Assembly: GCA_017935325.1 (NCBI GenBank)
Contig: JAGBHV010000067.1
Coordinates: 1-40,764, forward strand
From: Clostridia bacterium
GTDB lineage: Bacteria > Bacillota > Clostridia > Oscillospirales > Acutalibacteraceae
Length of the DNA: 40,764 nt
Direction: 5' to 3'
Within the stretch, counting starts at the first letter, position 1; the number at the start of each line of letters is the position of its first letter. The notes below the pieces were generated by a model, which made no database searches, had not been told where the DNA came from, and saw only the letters and a list, made by a program, of their open reading frames with translations. Of this stretch, positions 31,165 through 40,150 are shown in pieces. A program made the position numbers and the translations under genes.

Positions 31165-32289
31165 ATGTTGAATAATAAAAAAATTGTTTTTACAACAGGC
31201 GGCACAGGCGGTCACATTAATCCCGCACTTGCAGTGGCAGGTGAAATTAGAAGGAAATACCCGAAAGCCGAAATTCTTTTTATCGGAACTTCAGACAGAC
31301 TTGAAACAAAGCTTGTTCCCGATGCAGGCTTTGAACTCAGAACAATTGAAATGAGCGGTTTTCAGAGAAAACCCAGCATTCAGAATCTTAAAAAGAATCT
31401 TGTTACGGTCAAAAGACTTATGACTGTAACGGGAAAAGTAAGGAAAATTTTTGCTTCCTTCAATCCTGATATTGTAATCGGTTTTGGCGGATATGTAAGC
31501 GGTCCCGTTGTAAGAACAGCCGCAAAAATGGGCATTCCCACCGTAATTCATGAGCAGAATGCTTTCCCCGGCGTTACAAACAAAGCCCTTGCAAAAATGG
31601 TAGATAAAGTAATGCTCACTTCTGCAGAAGCAGAAAAGCATATGCAGCCGAAAAATCCTGTGGAAGTTACAGGTCTTCCCGTAAGACACGAAATAGTGGA
31701 AGCGGACAGAGATTTTTCACGTGCAGAGCTTGGTGTGGGAGATAAACCTCTTATTCTCTCAATGGGCGGTTCATTGGGTGCCAGAACAATAAATGATGCA
31801 ATGGTGGAGGTTATCAAAAAGCTTCAGCCCGAGCACAGATTCAGATTTATCCATGCAACAGGTAAATTCGGCACATGGGTGCCTGATAAGCTTAAAGAAA
31901 ACGGCGTTGATTTGGAAGACAAAGACCTTGATATACGCGAATACATAAATAATATGGACGTCTGCATGTCAGCAGCTGATATTATTATCGGACGTTCAGG
32001 GGCAAGCACATTAAGCGAGCTTCAGGCAACAGCAAGTGCATCAATTCTGATTCCGTCACCGAATGTTACGGAAAATCATCAGTACCATAATGCAATGACT
32101 CTTGTAAACCGCGGTGCGGCTGAAATTATTGAAGAAAAGGACCTTACAGGTGATGTTCTCACAAATAAAATTCTTGAACTCTTCAATGATGAAAATAAAC
32201 TTGCATCAATGAGAAAGAACGCAAAAGAAATGGCAATTCTTGACGCAACGGACAGAATTGTGAAAATAATTGAAGACACAATAAAATAA
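31165..32289 (+). CDS. murG: UDP-GlcNAc--MurNAc-pentapeptide pyrophosphoryl-undecaprenol GlcNAc transferase
   Basis: A protein of 374 residues, GT-B fold. The N-terminal loop GGTGGHINPALAVAGE spans 12-27. A central MGGSLGARTIND motif and the C-terminal UDP-GlcNAc site GRSGASTLSELQA with the ENHQYHNA stretch are present, as in MurG. It adds GlcNAc to lipid I on the cytoplasmic membrane face, giving lipid II. A GGA-type ribosome site lies in the 19-base gap after ftsW. MurC, often next in the order, is absent, and murA follows. Confidence 0.97.
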   Translation: MLNNKKIVFTTGGTGGHINPALAVAGEIRRKYPKAEILFIGTSDRLETKLVPDAGFELRTIEMSGFQRKPSIQNLKKNLVTVKRLMTVTGKVRKIFASFNPDIVIGFGGYVSGPVVRTAAKMGIPTVIHEQNAFPGVTNKALAKMVDKVMLTSAEAEKHMQPKNPVEVTGLPVRHEIVEADRDFSRAELGVGDKPLILSMGGSLGARTINDAMVEVIKKLQPEHRFRFIHATGKFGTWVPDKLKENGVDLEDKDLDIREYINNMDVCMSAADIIIGRSGASTLSELQATASASILIPSPNVTENHQYHNAMTLVNRGAAEIIEEKDLTGDVLTNKILELFNDENKLASMRKNAKEMAILDATDRIVKIIEDTIK

Positions 32290-32348
32290 TCACACTTTTA
32301 TCTCTTCGGCATATTATGGATTGAGTTTATTTGTCGGAGGGATAAAGC

Positions 32349-33605
32349 TTGGAAAAATTACGTATTAACGGTAAGAAAAAACTCAGCGGTCAGGTTTCGG
32401 TGCAAGGCTCAAAAAACAGCACACTGCCCATTGTTGCAGGTGCGATTCTGTGTGAAGGAAAAATAATCTTACATAACTGTCCTGACCTTACCGATGTTAC
32501 TGCCGCGGTGAACATACTTGAATCTCTCGGCTGTAAAATCAGACGTGAAAAAGATACGTTGATAATCGATTCAACAAATATCACAACTTCCGAAATTTCA
32601 GAGAAGCTTATGCACGAGATGCGTTCATCAATCGTTTTTCTCGGTGCTTTGCTTGCACGCACGGGCAAAGCAAACCTTTCTGCTCCGGGAGGATGTGAAA
32701 TTGGTCTGAGACCAATAGACCTGCACCTGAAAGCATTAAGAGAATTGGGTGTTGAAATAAAAGAAGAAAGCGGCCGTCTCTGCTGTCAGGTGAAAGATAA
32801 AATAAAAGGTAAAGAAATTGCCCTTGCTTTTCCGAGCGTAGGTGCAACGGAGAATGTAATGCTCGCTGCAACTCTCGCGCAGGGCAGAACAACACTTATA
32901 AATGCCGCAAGAGAACCGGAAATCAGAAATCTTGCGGATTTTCTCAACTCATGCGGTGCGAAAATATATTTTGCAGGTGAGTCAACTATAGTAATTGACG
33001 GTGTCAGACGTCTGCATGATTCAGAGTTCCGTGTGATTTCCGACAGAATAGTTGCCGCGACCTATATGGCATCTGCCGCAGTTACGGGAGGAGAGATGGA
33101 TATAATCAATTTTCCCGTAAGCGATATTGCCCCTGTTTTGCCTTTCTTTTATTCAAGCGGATGCAAAATCACGGCAGATGAAAATAACCTGCATATAAAA
33201 GCGCCGAAAAGACTTCGTTCTCCCGGGACGGTCAGAACAATGCCTTTTCCGGGATTTCCCACAGATTTTCAGGCTCCGGCAATGGCAATGGCGGCAGTTT
33301 CTGACGGTACGGTAATTTTTATAGAAACAATTTTTGAAAGCAGATACAAGCATGTTTCTCAGCTTAAGCGTATGGGTGCAAACATCAGCGTTGAGGGAAG
33401 CGTTGCGGTGGTCCAGGGCGTTGCACGTCTGAGTGCAGCAAATGTTTACGCTGAAGATTTAAGGGGCGGCATTGCCCTTGTACTTGCAGCCCTTGCAGCT
33501 GACGGAACATCAGATGTATTTAACCTGAAACATATAGACAGAGGATACGAAAATATTGAAGAGAATCTTTCTCTTCTGGGAGCAGATATAAAAAGGGAGG
33601 TTTAA
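32349..33605 (+). CDS. murA: UDP-GlcNAc 1-carboxyvinyltransferase
   Basis: A protein of 418 residues, starting at TTG 32349 with a GGAGGG site 8 bases upstream. It has the fold pattern of MurA: KNSTLPIVAGAIL near 22-34, the active-site loop APGGCEIGLRPIDLH with catalytic Cys at 116, MPFPGFPTDFQAPAMA and a C-terminal DLRGGIALVLAALAA. It transfers enolpyruvate from PEP to UDP-GlcNAc, the first committed step of peptidoglycan synthesis. The Cys in the loop is the normal fosfomycin-sensitive form, as opposed to the Asp variant. The stop almost touches the start of the ftsQ/divIB gene. Confidence 0.96.
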   Translation: MEKLRINGKKKLSGQVSVQGSKNSTLPIVAGAILCEGKIILHNCPDLTDVTAAVNILESLGCKIRREKDTLIIDSTNITTSEISEKLMHEMRSSIVFLGALLARTGKANLSAPGGCEIGLRPIDLHLKALRELGVEIKEESGRLCCQVKDKIKGKEIALAFPSVGATENVMLAATLAQGRTTLINAAREPEIRNLADFLNSCGAKIYFAGESTIVIDGVRRLHDSEFRVISDRIVAATYMASAAVTGGEMDIINFPVSDIAPVLPFFYSSGCKITADENNLHIKAPKRLRSPGTVRTMPFPGFPTDFQAPAMAMAAVSDGTVIFIETIFESRYKHVSQLKRMGANISVEGSVAVVQGVARLSAANVYAEDLRGGIALVLAALAADGTSDVFNLKHIDRGYENIEENLSLLGADIKREV

Positions 33606-33606
33606 A

Positions 33607-34533
33607 ATGGCAGAAAACAATAACAACAGAAAATACTCGTCAAACGTTTATGATATATCAAGCAGAAAGCCTCTCGCGAAAGGCAGAAAAGGCGCAGCAA
33701 AAAAACAAAAGCTTACTCCGCGGCAGAGAAAAAGACTTATCAGATTTTTGATTTTCTGTTTCGGCGTAGTGGCTGTGATTTTCGGTATAGTCTTTTTTGT
33801 GTCGCAGATGTTTTTTAAAGTAAATTCAATTACTGTAAGATATGCAGATGAATCAAAAACAGCAAAGCATCATTATACAGACAGCGAAATAGCATCCAAC
33901 AGCACAGTTGACAAAGGGGATAATCTCCTTTTTCTTGATACATCAGAGGTCAGCGATAATCTCGAGAAAACCCTGCCTTATATTTCAGAGGCAGTTGTGA
34001 AAAGAGATTTTCCCTCAGGAATAGTTATTGTGCTTAAAGAAAGTAAGCAGGTTTATTGCTTCTGTTCGGATTCAGGCTACTATCTTGTAAACGATAGCGG
34101 TAAGCTGCTTGAAAAAACAAACGGGGAAGCAACTAAAAAATATATGAAAGTTACCTGTAAAGGTCTTGAAGCAGATGTTATCGGCGAAAAAATCGGAATA
34201 GGCGAAGATACTGAATCTATCCTTTCATATCTTGAATTGGTACGCAAAAGCGGAATGAAAATAAAGCATATCAATTTTTCCGATATAGACAATATCAAAA
34301 TGAATTATGATAACAGAATTGTTATTCACATCGGCAAAATGTCACATGAAGAAGAGGGTGTGACAGCATGGAAAAAGCTTCAGCTTGCAAAAAAATCACT
34401 TGAGGCTGAAGATAAAGCAAATCCCAATCAGGAGGGAACGCTCAATATGACTATTGCCAAAAAAGCATACTTCAGTGTCAAAACAGAAAAACCTACTCAG
34501 AAAGCTGAAGGAAAAGAAAAAACCGAGGGATAA
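33607..34533 (+). CDS. divIB: FtsQ/DivIB cell-division protein
   Basis: A protein of 308 residues. It has a basic cytoplasmic N-terminus (1-46), a single membrane helix (about 47-68), a POTRA-like domain (about 70-150, starting FFKVNSITVRYADESK) and a beta domain ending in a charged Lys/Glu/Ala tail. FtsQ/DivIB connects FtsL and the septal synthases. A GGGAGGT site overlaps the end of murA. The tail (AEGKEKTEG) looks disordered. Primary sequence is weakly conserved in this family, so the name is based on topology, the POTRA pattern and position before ftsZ. Confidence 0.85.
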   Translation: MAENNNNRKYSSNVYDISSRKPLAKGRKGAAKKQKLTPRQRKRLIRFLIFCFGVVAVIFGIVFFVSQMFFKVNSITVRYADESKTAKHHYTDSEIASNSTVDKGDNLLFLDTSEVSDNLEKTLPYISEAVVKRDFPSGIVIVLKESKQVYCFCSDSGYYLVNDSGKLLEKTNGEATKKYMKVTCKGLEADVIGEKIGIGEDTESILSYLELVRKSGMKIKHINFSDIDNIKMNYDNRIVIHIGKMSHEEEGVTAWKKLQLAKKSLEAEDKANPNQEGTLNMTIAKKAYFSVKTEKPTQKAEGKEKTEG

Positions 34534-34599
34534 ATTGCCGTAATATGAAAAAAATAACATAAAATTCATAAAGAATACATAATTATTTGAATTATCAAC

Positions 34600-34628
34600 T
34601 TGTAATTTGAGATTTATTGTGGTACAAT
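34600..34628 (+). promoter_or_regulatory. Internal promoter of ftsZ
   Basis: In the 134-base gap before ftsZ, TTGTAA (34600-34605) and TACAAT (34623-34628, with an extended TG) are 17 bases apart, giving a leader of about 33 bases. ftsZ can therefore be transcribed independently of the rest of the cluster. No terminator is seen ahead of it. Confidence 0.75.
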
Positions 34629-34667
34629 ACATAGGAATAGAATAAATTTCCATAGGAGGATGTAAAA

Positions 34668-35873
34668 ATGGCTTTTGAAATGGATAACGAGTTTGAAAGT
34701 GCTGTCCAGATTAAAGTTATCGGTGTCGGCGGTGGCGGCGGAAATGCTGTAAACCGTATGATCGATGCAGGTATCAGAGGTGCAGAATTTATTTCAGTAA
34801 ATACAGATAAGCAGATTCTTGCTTTTTCTAAAGCAACACATAAAATTCAGATTGGTGAAAAATCAACACGCGGTCAGGGCGCAGGCGGTCTGCCTGAGGT
34901 AGGCGAAAAGGCTGCTGAAGAAAGCCGTGAAATTATCACAGACCTTCTTCAGGGTACTGACATGGTATTTATCACCGGCGGTATGGGTGGCGGCACCGGC
35001 ACAGGCGCAGCTCCCGTAATTGCTTCAATCGCAAAAGAAATGGGCTGCCTTACAGTAGGTGTTGTTACAAAACCCTTCAAATTTGAAGGCAGAAACCGTA
35101 TGTCTCTTGCACAGAAAGGTATTGCAAAGCTTGCAGAGCAGGTTGACAGCCTTATTGTAATTCCTAATGACAGACTTAAATACGTAAGCGAACAGAGAAT
35201 TACTCTTAAGAATGCTTTTGAAAAAGCAGACGAAGTTCTTCTTCAGGGTGTTCGCAGTATTTCTGAACTTATTAAAATTCCCGGCTTTATCAACCTTGAC
35301 TTTGCTGACGTTACAAGCGTTATGCAGGATGCCGGCTATGCTCACATGGGCGTTGGCCGTGCAAGCGGTAAGGATAAGGCTGAAGTTGCAGCAAATGCTG
35401 CTGTTACAAGTCCGCTTCTTGAAACAGAAATCAAGGGTGCAAAGGGCGTTATCATGAGCATCAAATCTTCAGAGGATATCGACCTTGAAGATGTAGAAGT
35501 TGCAGCAGAGATCATCACTCAGGCAGCAGACCCGGATGCAGTTATTACATGGGGTGTTGCATATGATGAAAATCTTGAAGACGAAATGGTTATCACCGTT
35601 ATCGCAACAGGCTTCGGTAATGAAGGCGCAGATGTTGACAAACCTTTCGCAGGCTTTACAGCTGCACCGAAGATGCCCGAAATGCCTGAATTCAAGGAAG
35701 CTCCCAAAACAGAAGAGCCTAAAAAGGCTGAACCTGTAATGCCGAACTTTGATCCCGCACCGAAGCCGGCAGAAGCTCCCAAAGAAGAAAAAGTTACTTC
35801 AGGCACAAAAGATAAACTTGATGAGGATGAATTCTACGTAATCCTTGACGACCTCATGAAGGGTAATAACTAA
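34668..35873 (+). CDS. ftsZ: Cell-division GTPase FtsZ
   Basis: A protein of 401 residues. The tubulin signature GGGTGTG is at 107-113, with nucleotide loops [12 protein letters not shown] near 20-31, NTDKQIL and RGQGAGG, and the T7-loop region [14 protein letters not shown]. It polymerises into the Z-ring that positions septal wall synthesis. The Pro/Glu/Lys/Ala-rich linker (about 325-382) is followed by a C-terminal segment [17 protein letters not shown]. That segment lacks the usual basic D-I-P-x-F-L core used to bind FtsA/SepF, which is notable. It sits last in the dcw cluster with its own promoter and a strong terminator behind it. FtsA is not in the window. Confidence 0.97.
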   Translation: MAFEMDNEFESAVQIKVIGVGGGGGNAVNRMIDAGIRGAEFISVNTDKQILAFSKATHKIQIGEKSTRGQGAGGLPEVGEKAAEESREIITDLLQGTDMVFITGGMGGGTGTGAAPVIASIAKEMGCLTVGVVTKPFKFEGRNRMSLAQKGIAKLAEQVDSLIVIPNDRLKYVSEQRITLKNAFEKADEVLLQGVRSISELIKIPGFINLDFADVTSVMQDAGYAHMGVGRASGKDKAEVAANAAVTSPLLETEIKGAKGVIMSIKSSEDIDLEDVEVAAEIITQAADPDAVITWGVAYDENLEDEMVITVIATGFGNEGADVDKPFAGFTAAPKMPEMPEFKEAPKTEEPKKAEPVMPNFDPAPKPAEAPKEEKVTSGTKDKLDEDEFYVILDDLMKGNN

Positions 35874-35880
35874 AAATTTT

Positions 35881-35912
35881 ACTCCCGATGAGTATTTCAT
35901 CGGGAGTTTTTG
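35881..35912 (+). terminator. Terminator after ftsZ
   Basis: An 11-bp perfect stem (35881-35891 with 35897-35907), a 5-base loop and T's. The next gene begins within about 40 bases. Confidence 0.95.
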
Positions 35913-35948
35913 TTTTGCAAAGAATTGTACAGAAAAGGGTGGTGCTCT

Positions 35949-36311
35949 TTGGTAAAACGTATTGTTGTTGCAGGCAGCAGAGATTATAATGATTATGAAG
36001 AAGCCGAAAAATTTATCACTTCATGCATTAAGGATTTGGCAGAAGAACACACTCTTATTTTTGTTTCAGGCACTTGCCGAGGAGCAGACAAGCTGGGCGA
36101 AAGGTATGCCATATTGAATGGTTACAGGCTTGAATGTTACCCTGCAGATTGGGAATCTTATGGCAAAAGTGCAGGCCCCATAAGGAATCAGTATATGGCT
36201 CAAATAAGCGACTATGTAATCTGCTTCTGGGACGGAAAAAGCCGCGGTACAAAGTCTATGATTGAGTATGCGATGAAGCTTGGCAAAACTATAAAAATTA
36301 AAATGATATGA
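35949..36311 (+). CDS. SLOG-domain / DUF2493-type nucleotide-binding protein (YspA-like)
   Basis: A protein of 120 residues. TTG 35949 is chosen because GGGTGGTG lies just before it, while an earlier in-frame TTG lies inside the terminator. The fold signatures are VVAGSRDYND at the start, then VSGTCRGADKLGERYA, YPADWESYGKSAGPIRNQYMA and FWDGKSRGTKSMIEYA. These match the DUF2493/YspA branch of the SLOG Rossmann-like superfamily, which is linked to nucleotide or NAD-derivative binding. Its role here is unknown. Its place directly behind the ftsZ terminator, with its own hairpin afterwards, suggests a separate unit. Confidence 0.85.
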   Translation: MVKRIVVAGSRDYNDYEEAEKFITSCIKDLAEEHTLIFVSGTCRGADKLGERYAILNGYRLECYPADWESYGKSAGPIRNQYMAQISDYVICFWDGKSRGTKSMIEYAMKLGKTIKIKMI

Positions 36312-36314
36312 TTA

Positions 36315-36336
36315 CGCCGAGTCAGGGAGCTCGGCG
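36315..36336 (+). terminator. Short GC-rich hairpin after the DUF2493 gene
   Basis: A 7-bp stem CGCCGAG with CTCGGCG (36315-36321 and 36330-36336). The T-rich segment begins about 11 bases later, so termination is likely weak. The rest of the 147-base gap is AT-rich and includes a TATAAT near 36413 without a convincing -35. Confidence 0.5.
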
Positions 36337-36458
36337 ATAAGGGAGGTTTTGTTTAAGAATTATTAAAAATATTAAAATTTTGAAAAAAGAAAAATAAAGT
36401 TGAAAATTTAATATATAATCATCAGTGTGTGGAAATATGAATTTTTACGGAGGAAAGT

Positions 36459-38087
36459 ATGAAAAAGAAAAGTAAATTAGCAAATATTCCCGACTTATTT
36501 ACAATTAAAGATATTATTCTTTACGGTACAGAAAAGGGTCAGGACCATAAGCAGTTTATCTTCCATAACAAAAAGAGACAGGAAATAACAAAAACTTTCA
36601 ATCTCACATGGAAAGATATCAGTGCTGTTTCCCAGTATCTTTACGATACAGGTATGACAGGTCAGAAGAAAATCGCAATTCTTTCTGAAAACAGTTATGA
36701 ATGGATTGTTGCATATTATGCAACTAATGTCAGCGCTAACGTTTCAGTTCCTCTTGACAGCAAATTATATGCTGAAGACCTTGCTAAACAGCTTATCGAC
36801 TGTAAATGTGATGCTATTTTCTACGAAACAACGTTCAGAGATGTTCTTGACGATATCTACAAGGTTGAGGGCATGCATAAAATGCAGGAATATAACCTTG
36901 ATGATTTTGAAGAATATTATGAAAAAGGTTTGCAGAGCATTGCAAACGGAAACACACAGGGCGTTGATGCTGAAGTAAAACCTGAAGATATGGCTTGTAT
37001 TGTTTATACATCAGGCACAACAGGCAGAAGTAAGGGTGTTATGCTCTCACAGAAGAATTTAGCATGCGATGCAGTTGCATCATGCCGCGTGCTTCATGGC
37101 CGTCATGCCATCGGTTTCCTGCCACTTAATCATACTTATTCATGGGTTTCAGCTCTTTTCTCATGCTATCTTCTTACAGAATACGGCTATATCTGCCAGA
37201 GTATCAAAAATATTCAGAAAGACCTTCAGGCATATAATCCCTATAACTTCTCAGGTGTTCCGCTTGCAGTTGAAACAATTTATGAAAAAATCTGGAAAAC
37301 TGCAAAGAAATCAGGCAGAGAAGAAATACTTCAGAAGGGTATTAAAATCAGCAGACTGTTAATGAAATTCGGCATTGACAGAAGAAGAAAGCTCTTTAAA
37401 ACAGTTCATGATAACCTTGGCGGAAATCTTGATATGATTATCTGCGGCGGTGCTGCTCTTGACCCGAAACATGAACAGTTCTTCTACGATATCGGTATTC
37501 ACATCATCAACGGTTACGGCACAACCGAATGTTCTCCCGCTGTTACATGTAACAGACGTGATAACTTCAAATTCGGCAGTGTTGGTCTTCCGCTTCCTTG
37601 CTGTGAAGTTAAAATCAACGAGCCTGATGAAAACGGTGTGGGCGAAATTTACGTTAAAGGCGATAACGTAATGATGGGTTATTACAATGACCCCGAAGCA
37701 ACCGCTTCCGTTTTTGACGGCGAATGGTTCAAAACAGGTGACTACGGCAGAATGGATGAAGACGGCTTCCTCTACTATGTCGGCAGAAAGAAAAACCTTA
37801 TCGTTACAAAGGGCGGTAAAAACGTATCTCCTGAAGAACTTGAAGATAAGCTTGTCAGATTTGACTATGTCAAAGAAGTTCTTGTATATGAAGAAAACGA
37901 TGTTATCGTAGGTGAATTCTTCCTTAATAAAGAGGAATATCCGGATGCAGAAGAACAGCTCAAAAAGGATATGAAAGATTTCAATCATAAAATGCCTTCA
38001 TTCAAGAAAATCGGTAAAATTGTTGTTCGCGATACAGAATTTGAGAAAACAACAACACTCAAAATCAGAAGAAAATACAATAAATAA
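36459..38087 (+). CDS. AMP-forming acyl-CoA (or acyl-ACP) synthetase
   Basis: A protein of 542 residues of the ANL family. Core motifs are the P-loop YTSGTTGRSKGVMLS at 183-197, GYGTTECSP in the central region, KTGDYGRMDEDGFLYYVGRKKN and a C-terminal TTLKIRRKYNK holding the catalytic lysine. It activates a carboxylate, probably a medium- or long-chain fatty acid, via acyl-AMP and then transfers it to CoA or a carrier protein. The size and motif order resemble long-chain acyl-CoA ligases, but the true substrate is unknown. The start has a GGAGGAAAG site. It is followed by a strong terminator and appears monocistronic. Confidence 0.9.
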   Translation: MKKKSKLANIPDLFTIKDIILYGTEKGQDHKQFIFHNKKRQEITKTFNLTWKDISAVSQYLYDTGMTGQKKIAILSENSYEWIVAYYATNVSANVSVPLDSKLYAEDLAKQLIDCKCDAIFYETTFRDVLDDIYKVEGMHKMQEYNLDDFEEYYEKGLQSIANGNTQGVDAEVKPEDMACIVYTSGTTGRSKGVMLSQKNLACDAVASCRVLHGRHAIGFLPLNHTYSWVSALFSCYLLTEYGYICQSIKNIQKDLQAYNPYNFSGVPLAVETIYEKIWKTAKKSGREEILQKGIKISRLLMKFGIDRRRKLFKTVHDNLGGNLDMIICGGAALDPKHEQFFYDIGIHIINGYGTTECSPAVTCNRRDNFKFGSVGLPLPCCEVKINEPDENGVGEIYVKGDNVMMGYYNDPEATASVFDGEWFKTGDYGRMDEDGFLYYVGRKKNLIVTKGGKNVSPEELEDKLVRFDYVKEVLVYEENDVIVGEFFLNKEEYPDAEEQLKKDMKDFNHKMPSFKKIGKIVVRDTEFEKTTTLKIRRKYNK

Positions 38088-38095
38088 AACCAAAT

Positions 38096-38131
38096 ACGCC
38101 GATTATTATACGATAATCGGCGTGTTTTTTG
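38096..38131 (+). terminator. Terminator after the acyl-CoA ligase
   Basis: An 11-bp perfect stem (38096-38106 with 38113-38123), a 6-base loop, then G and a T-run. Confidence 0.94.
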
Positions 38132-38150
38132 TTTGTTTACAAATATTGTG

Positions 38151-38179
38151 TTGCTTTTATTGTTAATAGGTGGTATAAT
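38151..38179 (+). promoter_or_regulatory. Promoter of the ceramidase-like gene
   Basis: TTGCTT (38151-38156) and TATAAT (38174-38179, extended TG) are 17 bases apart, 37 bases before the start codon. Confidence 0.82.
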
Positions 38180-38215
38180 CTACCTGCAAAAATTTTTTAT
38201 AAGGTAGTGATAAAC

Positions 38216-39955
38216 ATGAAAAAGAAAATGTTGACTGTTGTTTCAGTTATTATGTGTCTGGCAATGTTGCTGACTCCTGTTACTGTTTCAGCAGACGCAG
38301 GCGCACAATCTTCAGACGCTTCATTCAAAGCAGGCTTTGCAAGTGTTGTTTCTGACACACTCAATGCAATTATTGATTTCCTCCTTGACGGAATTTCAAC
38401 AATTCTCCCTGCAACAGTAAAAATCGAAGACCCCTCAGCTCATAAGAGTGATAATTTCCTCGCAGGTAACGACAGCTTCATCGATGCTCCTGCAGAAGGT
38501 GCAAAATGGTCAATCGGTTATGCTTCTGCATCAATTCTTCCTGATGACTTCGCAGAAGGTAAGTATTACAAAGGCGGTTATGATATTAATCTCCAGCTTT
38601 CAGAATGTATTGACGATCTTAAAGTAAGACTTATTGCTATGGACGACGGTTCAGGCAGAGGTATCTCAATCCTTGCAGCAGTTGACTGTCTCGGTCTTGC
38701 TAATGATGATGTAAGAGATATCCGTGCAGCAGTTCTCGCAGCTCTTCCCGGTGTGAAAATCACAAGCATCAATGTTTCAGCAACTCATGTTCACAGCGGT
38801 ATTGATACGCAGGGTATTTATACAGATACATTCGGTCATGTTTTCCAGAATCTCTTCAGTGCATTCTTCCAGCTTGACTGGCTCTGTGATCCCGTTGATA
38901 CAAAACTTCTCAAAACAATTGCTGACCAGACAGCTGTTTGTGCTAAAAAAGCAGTTGAAGATATGAAAACAGGCACACTTACATATGCTAAAACCGATAT
39001 CGATGATTATGTACGCGACCGTACAAATCCCGATATTATGATTGACTATATGTATCGTCTTATGTTCACTCCCGACGACGGTTCAAAGGGTACAATCCTT
39101 GCAAACTTCGGTTGCCATCCTGAAACAATCGGTTACGGCACACAGCTTATTACTTCTGACTTTGTTTATTACACCGAAGAAGTAATCAATGAAGCAGGTT
39201 ATAACTTTATCTACATTCAGGGTGCAGTAGGTACATATACTGAAGACCAGCATTACTCAAATGACGGACTTGATATGGACAGAGTTGACTGCACAATCCG
39301 TTACGGTCAGGAAATCGGCTATATGCTCCTTTCTATCGGTATGACAGAAGAAGAAATCAAAGCTTCAGGCATCATCGATGAAGAAAGAGAAGCTCTTGCA
39401 AAAGACAGTGAAGGTTACACTCCCTGGTACGAAGGCGGAATTGAAGGCGAAACAAAAGTTGTTGAACCTATCCTCAACGTTAAACTTACAGAGTACCTTG
39501 TTCCTGTTGAAAACGGCGTTTACAGAGCTTTCGGTAAACTCTCACTTGCAAATAACGTAATGTACGAAGATGCAGAAGGCAACATCGTAGCTTCAACAGA
39601 AGTAGGTTACATGGAACTTGGTAAAGACCTTAAAATCGTTCTTTGTCCCGGCGAAACATATGCAGAACTTATCGTAGGCGGTCCTACAATGGAAGGCTTC
39701 AAATATAAGAGTGCTTATGAAATGATTGCAGACGAAAACGACGAAATCCTTGTATTCGACCTTGTAAACGATGCTCTCGGTTACATCATGGCAGACGATG
39801 ATTTCGTATATCTCCGTCTTAACTACGATGCAGAAGATGATGAACTCTCATTCGGCGACAGCTGGGGTCTTACATCAATCGGTGGTCACGCAGCATCAGA
39901 TATCTACGGCAAATTCTACGAACTCTACGATTCAGTAAGAGATTTTAACAAATAA
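38216..39955 (+). CDS. Secreted neutral-ceramidase-like protein
   Basis: A protein of 579 residues from ATG 38216. An earlier frame extension runs through the promoter and lacks a signal peptide. A signal peptide (1-26, cut near VSA-DA) is followed by a domain resembling neutral/alkaline (non-lysosomal) ceramidase. Metal-ligand-type residues are seen in SATHVHSG (His191, His193) and NFGCHPET (His301), then a FIYIQGAVGTY loop at 331-341. In characterised ceramidases this loop region carries a GDVSPN nucleophile motif, which I do not see. The enzyme may act on another amide or ester lipid, or use a different nucleophile. It is exported and probably works on the outside of the cell. It has its own promoter and is monocistronic. 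Confidence 0.75.
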   Translation: MKKKMLTVVSVIMCLAMLLTPVTVSADAGAQSSDASFKAGFASVVSDTLNAIIDFLLDGISTILPATVKIEDPSAHKSDNFLAGNDSFIDAPAEGAKWSIGYASASILPDDFAEGKYYKGGYDINLQLSECIDDLKVRLIAMDDGSGRGISILAAVDCLGLANDDVRDIRAAVLAALPGVKITSINVSATHVHSGIDTQGIYTDTFGHVFQNLFSAFFQLDWLCDPVDTKLLKTIADQTAVCAKKAVEDMKTGTLTYAKTDIDDYVRDRTNPDIMIDYMYRLMFTPDDGSKGTILANFGCHPETIGYGTQLITSDFVYYTEEVINEAGYNFIYIQGAVGTYTEDQHYSNDGLDMDRVDCTIRYGQEIGYMLLSIGMTEEEIKASGIIDEEREALAKDSEGYTPWYEGGIEGETKVVEPILNVKLTEYLVPVENGVYRAFGKLSLANNVMYEDAEGNIVASTEVGYMELGKDLKIVLCPGETYAELIVGGPTMEGFKYKSAYEMIADENDEILVFDLVNDALGYIMADDDFVYLRLNYDAEDDELSFGDSWGLTSIGGHAASDIYGKFYELYDSVRDFNK

Positions 39956-39979
39956 GATACAATAAAAAAAGCAGGGTTT

Positions 39980-40026
39980 CAATGCGCCGTACTCCTAAGG
40001 ACACTAACTTAATAGTACGAGCATTG
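39980..40026 (+). repeat. Interrupted inverted repeat past the ceramidase-like gene
   Basis: CAATGC (39980-39985) pairs with GCATTG (40021-40026) and CGTACT (39988-39993) with AGTACG (40014-40019), leaving a small internal loop and a 20-base terminal loop. It precedes a terminator. It could be part of the transcript end, or a boundary of the mobile element to the right. No known RNA family was recognised. Confidence 0.45.
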
Positions 40027-40042
40027 CGATGTGTCAAAGAGT

Positions 40043-40080
40043 AGAGAGAAGAGTTTAACACTTTTCTCTCTTTTCTTTTT
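40043..40080 (+). terminator. Strong terminator after the ceramidase-like gene
   Basis: A 12-bp stem (40043-40054 with 40060-40071, one G-U pair), a 5-base loop, and a pyrimidine-rich T-run afterwards. Confidence 0.9.
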
Positions 40081-40105
40081 ATATCCAAATCCACACATTC
40101 GACTA

Positions 40106-40150
40106 ACCTCTTGTTATAAGGTAGAATGAAGCTACCAAATAACAGGAGGT
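40106..40150 (+). promoter_or_regulatory. Hairpin leader that pairs the ribosome site of the next ORF
   Basis: Outer arms 40106-40117 and 40139-40150 form 12 pairs (one G-U). Inner arms 40120-40124 and 40132-40136 form five more. The AGGAGGT ribosome site at 40144-40150 lies entirely in the right outer arm, so the leader can hide it from ribosomes. This suggests translational control. Confidence 0.6.

Noticed and set aside
38129-38215. Upstream extension of the ceramidase-like gene to 38129
   Set aside because: It would run through the -35/-10 promoter elements and the end of the preceding terminator, and there is a signal peptide at the later ATG.
39980-40026. An integron attC site
   Set aside because: The arms have an imperfect fold, but the conserved core sites are not seen and no integrase gene is present in the window.
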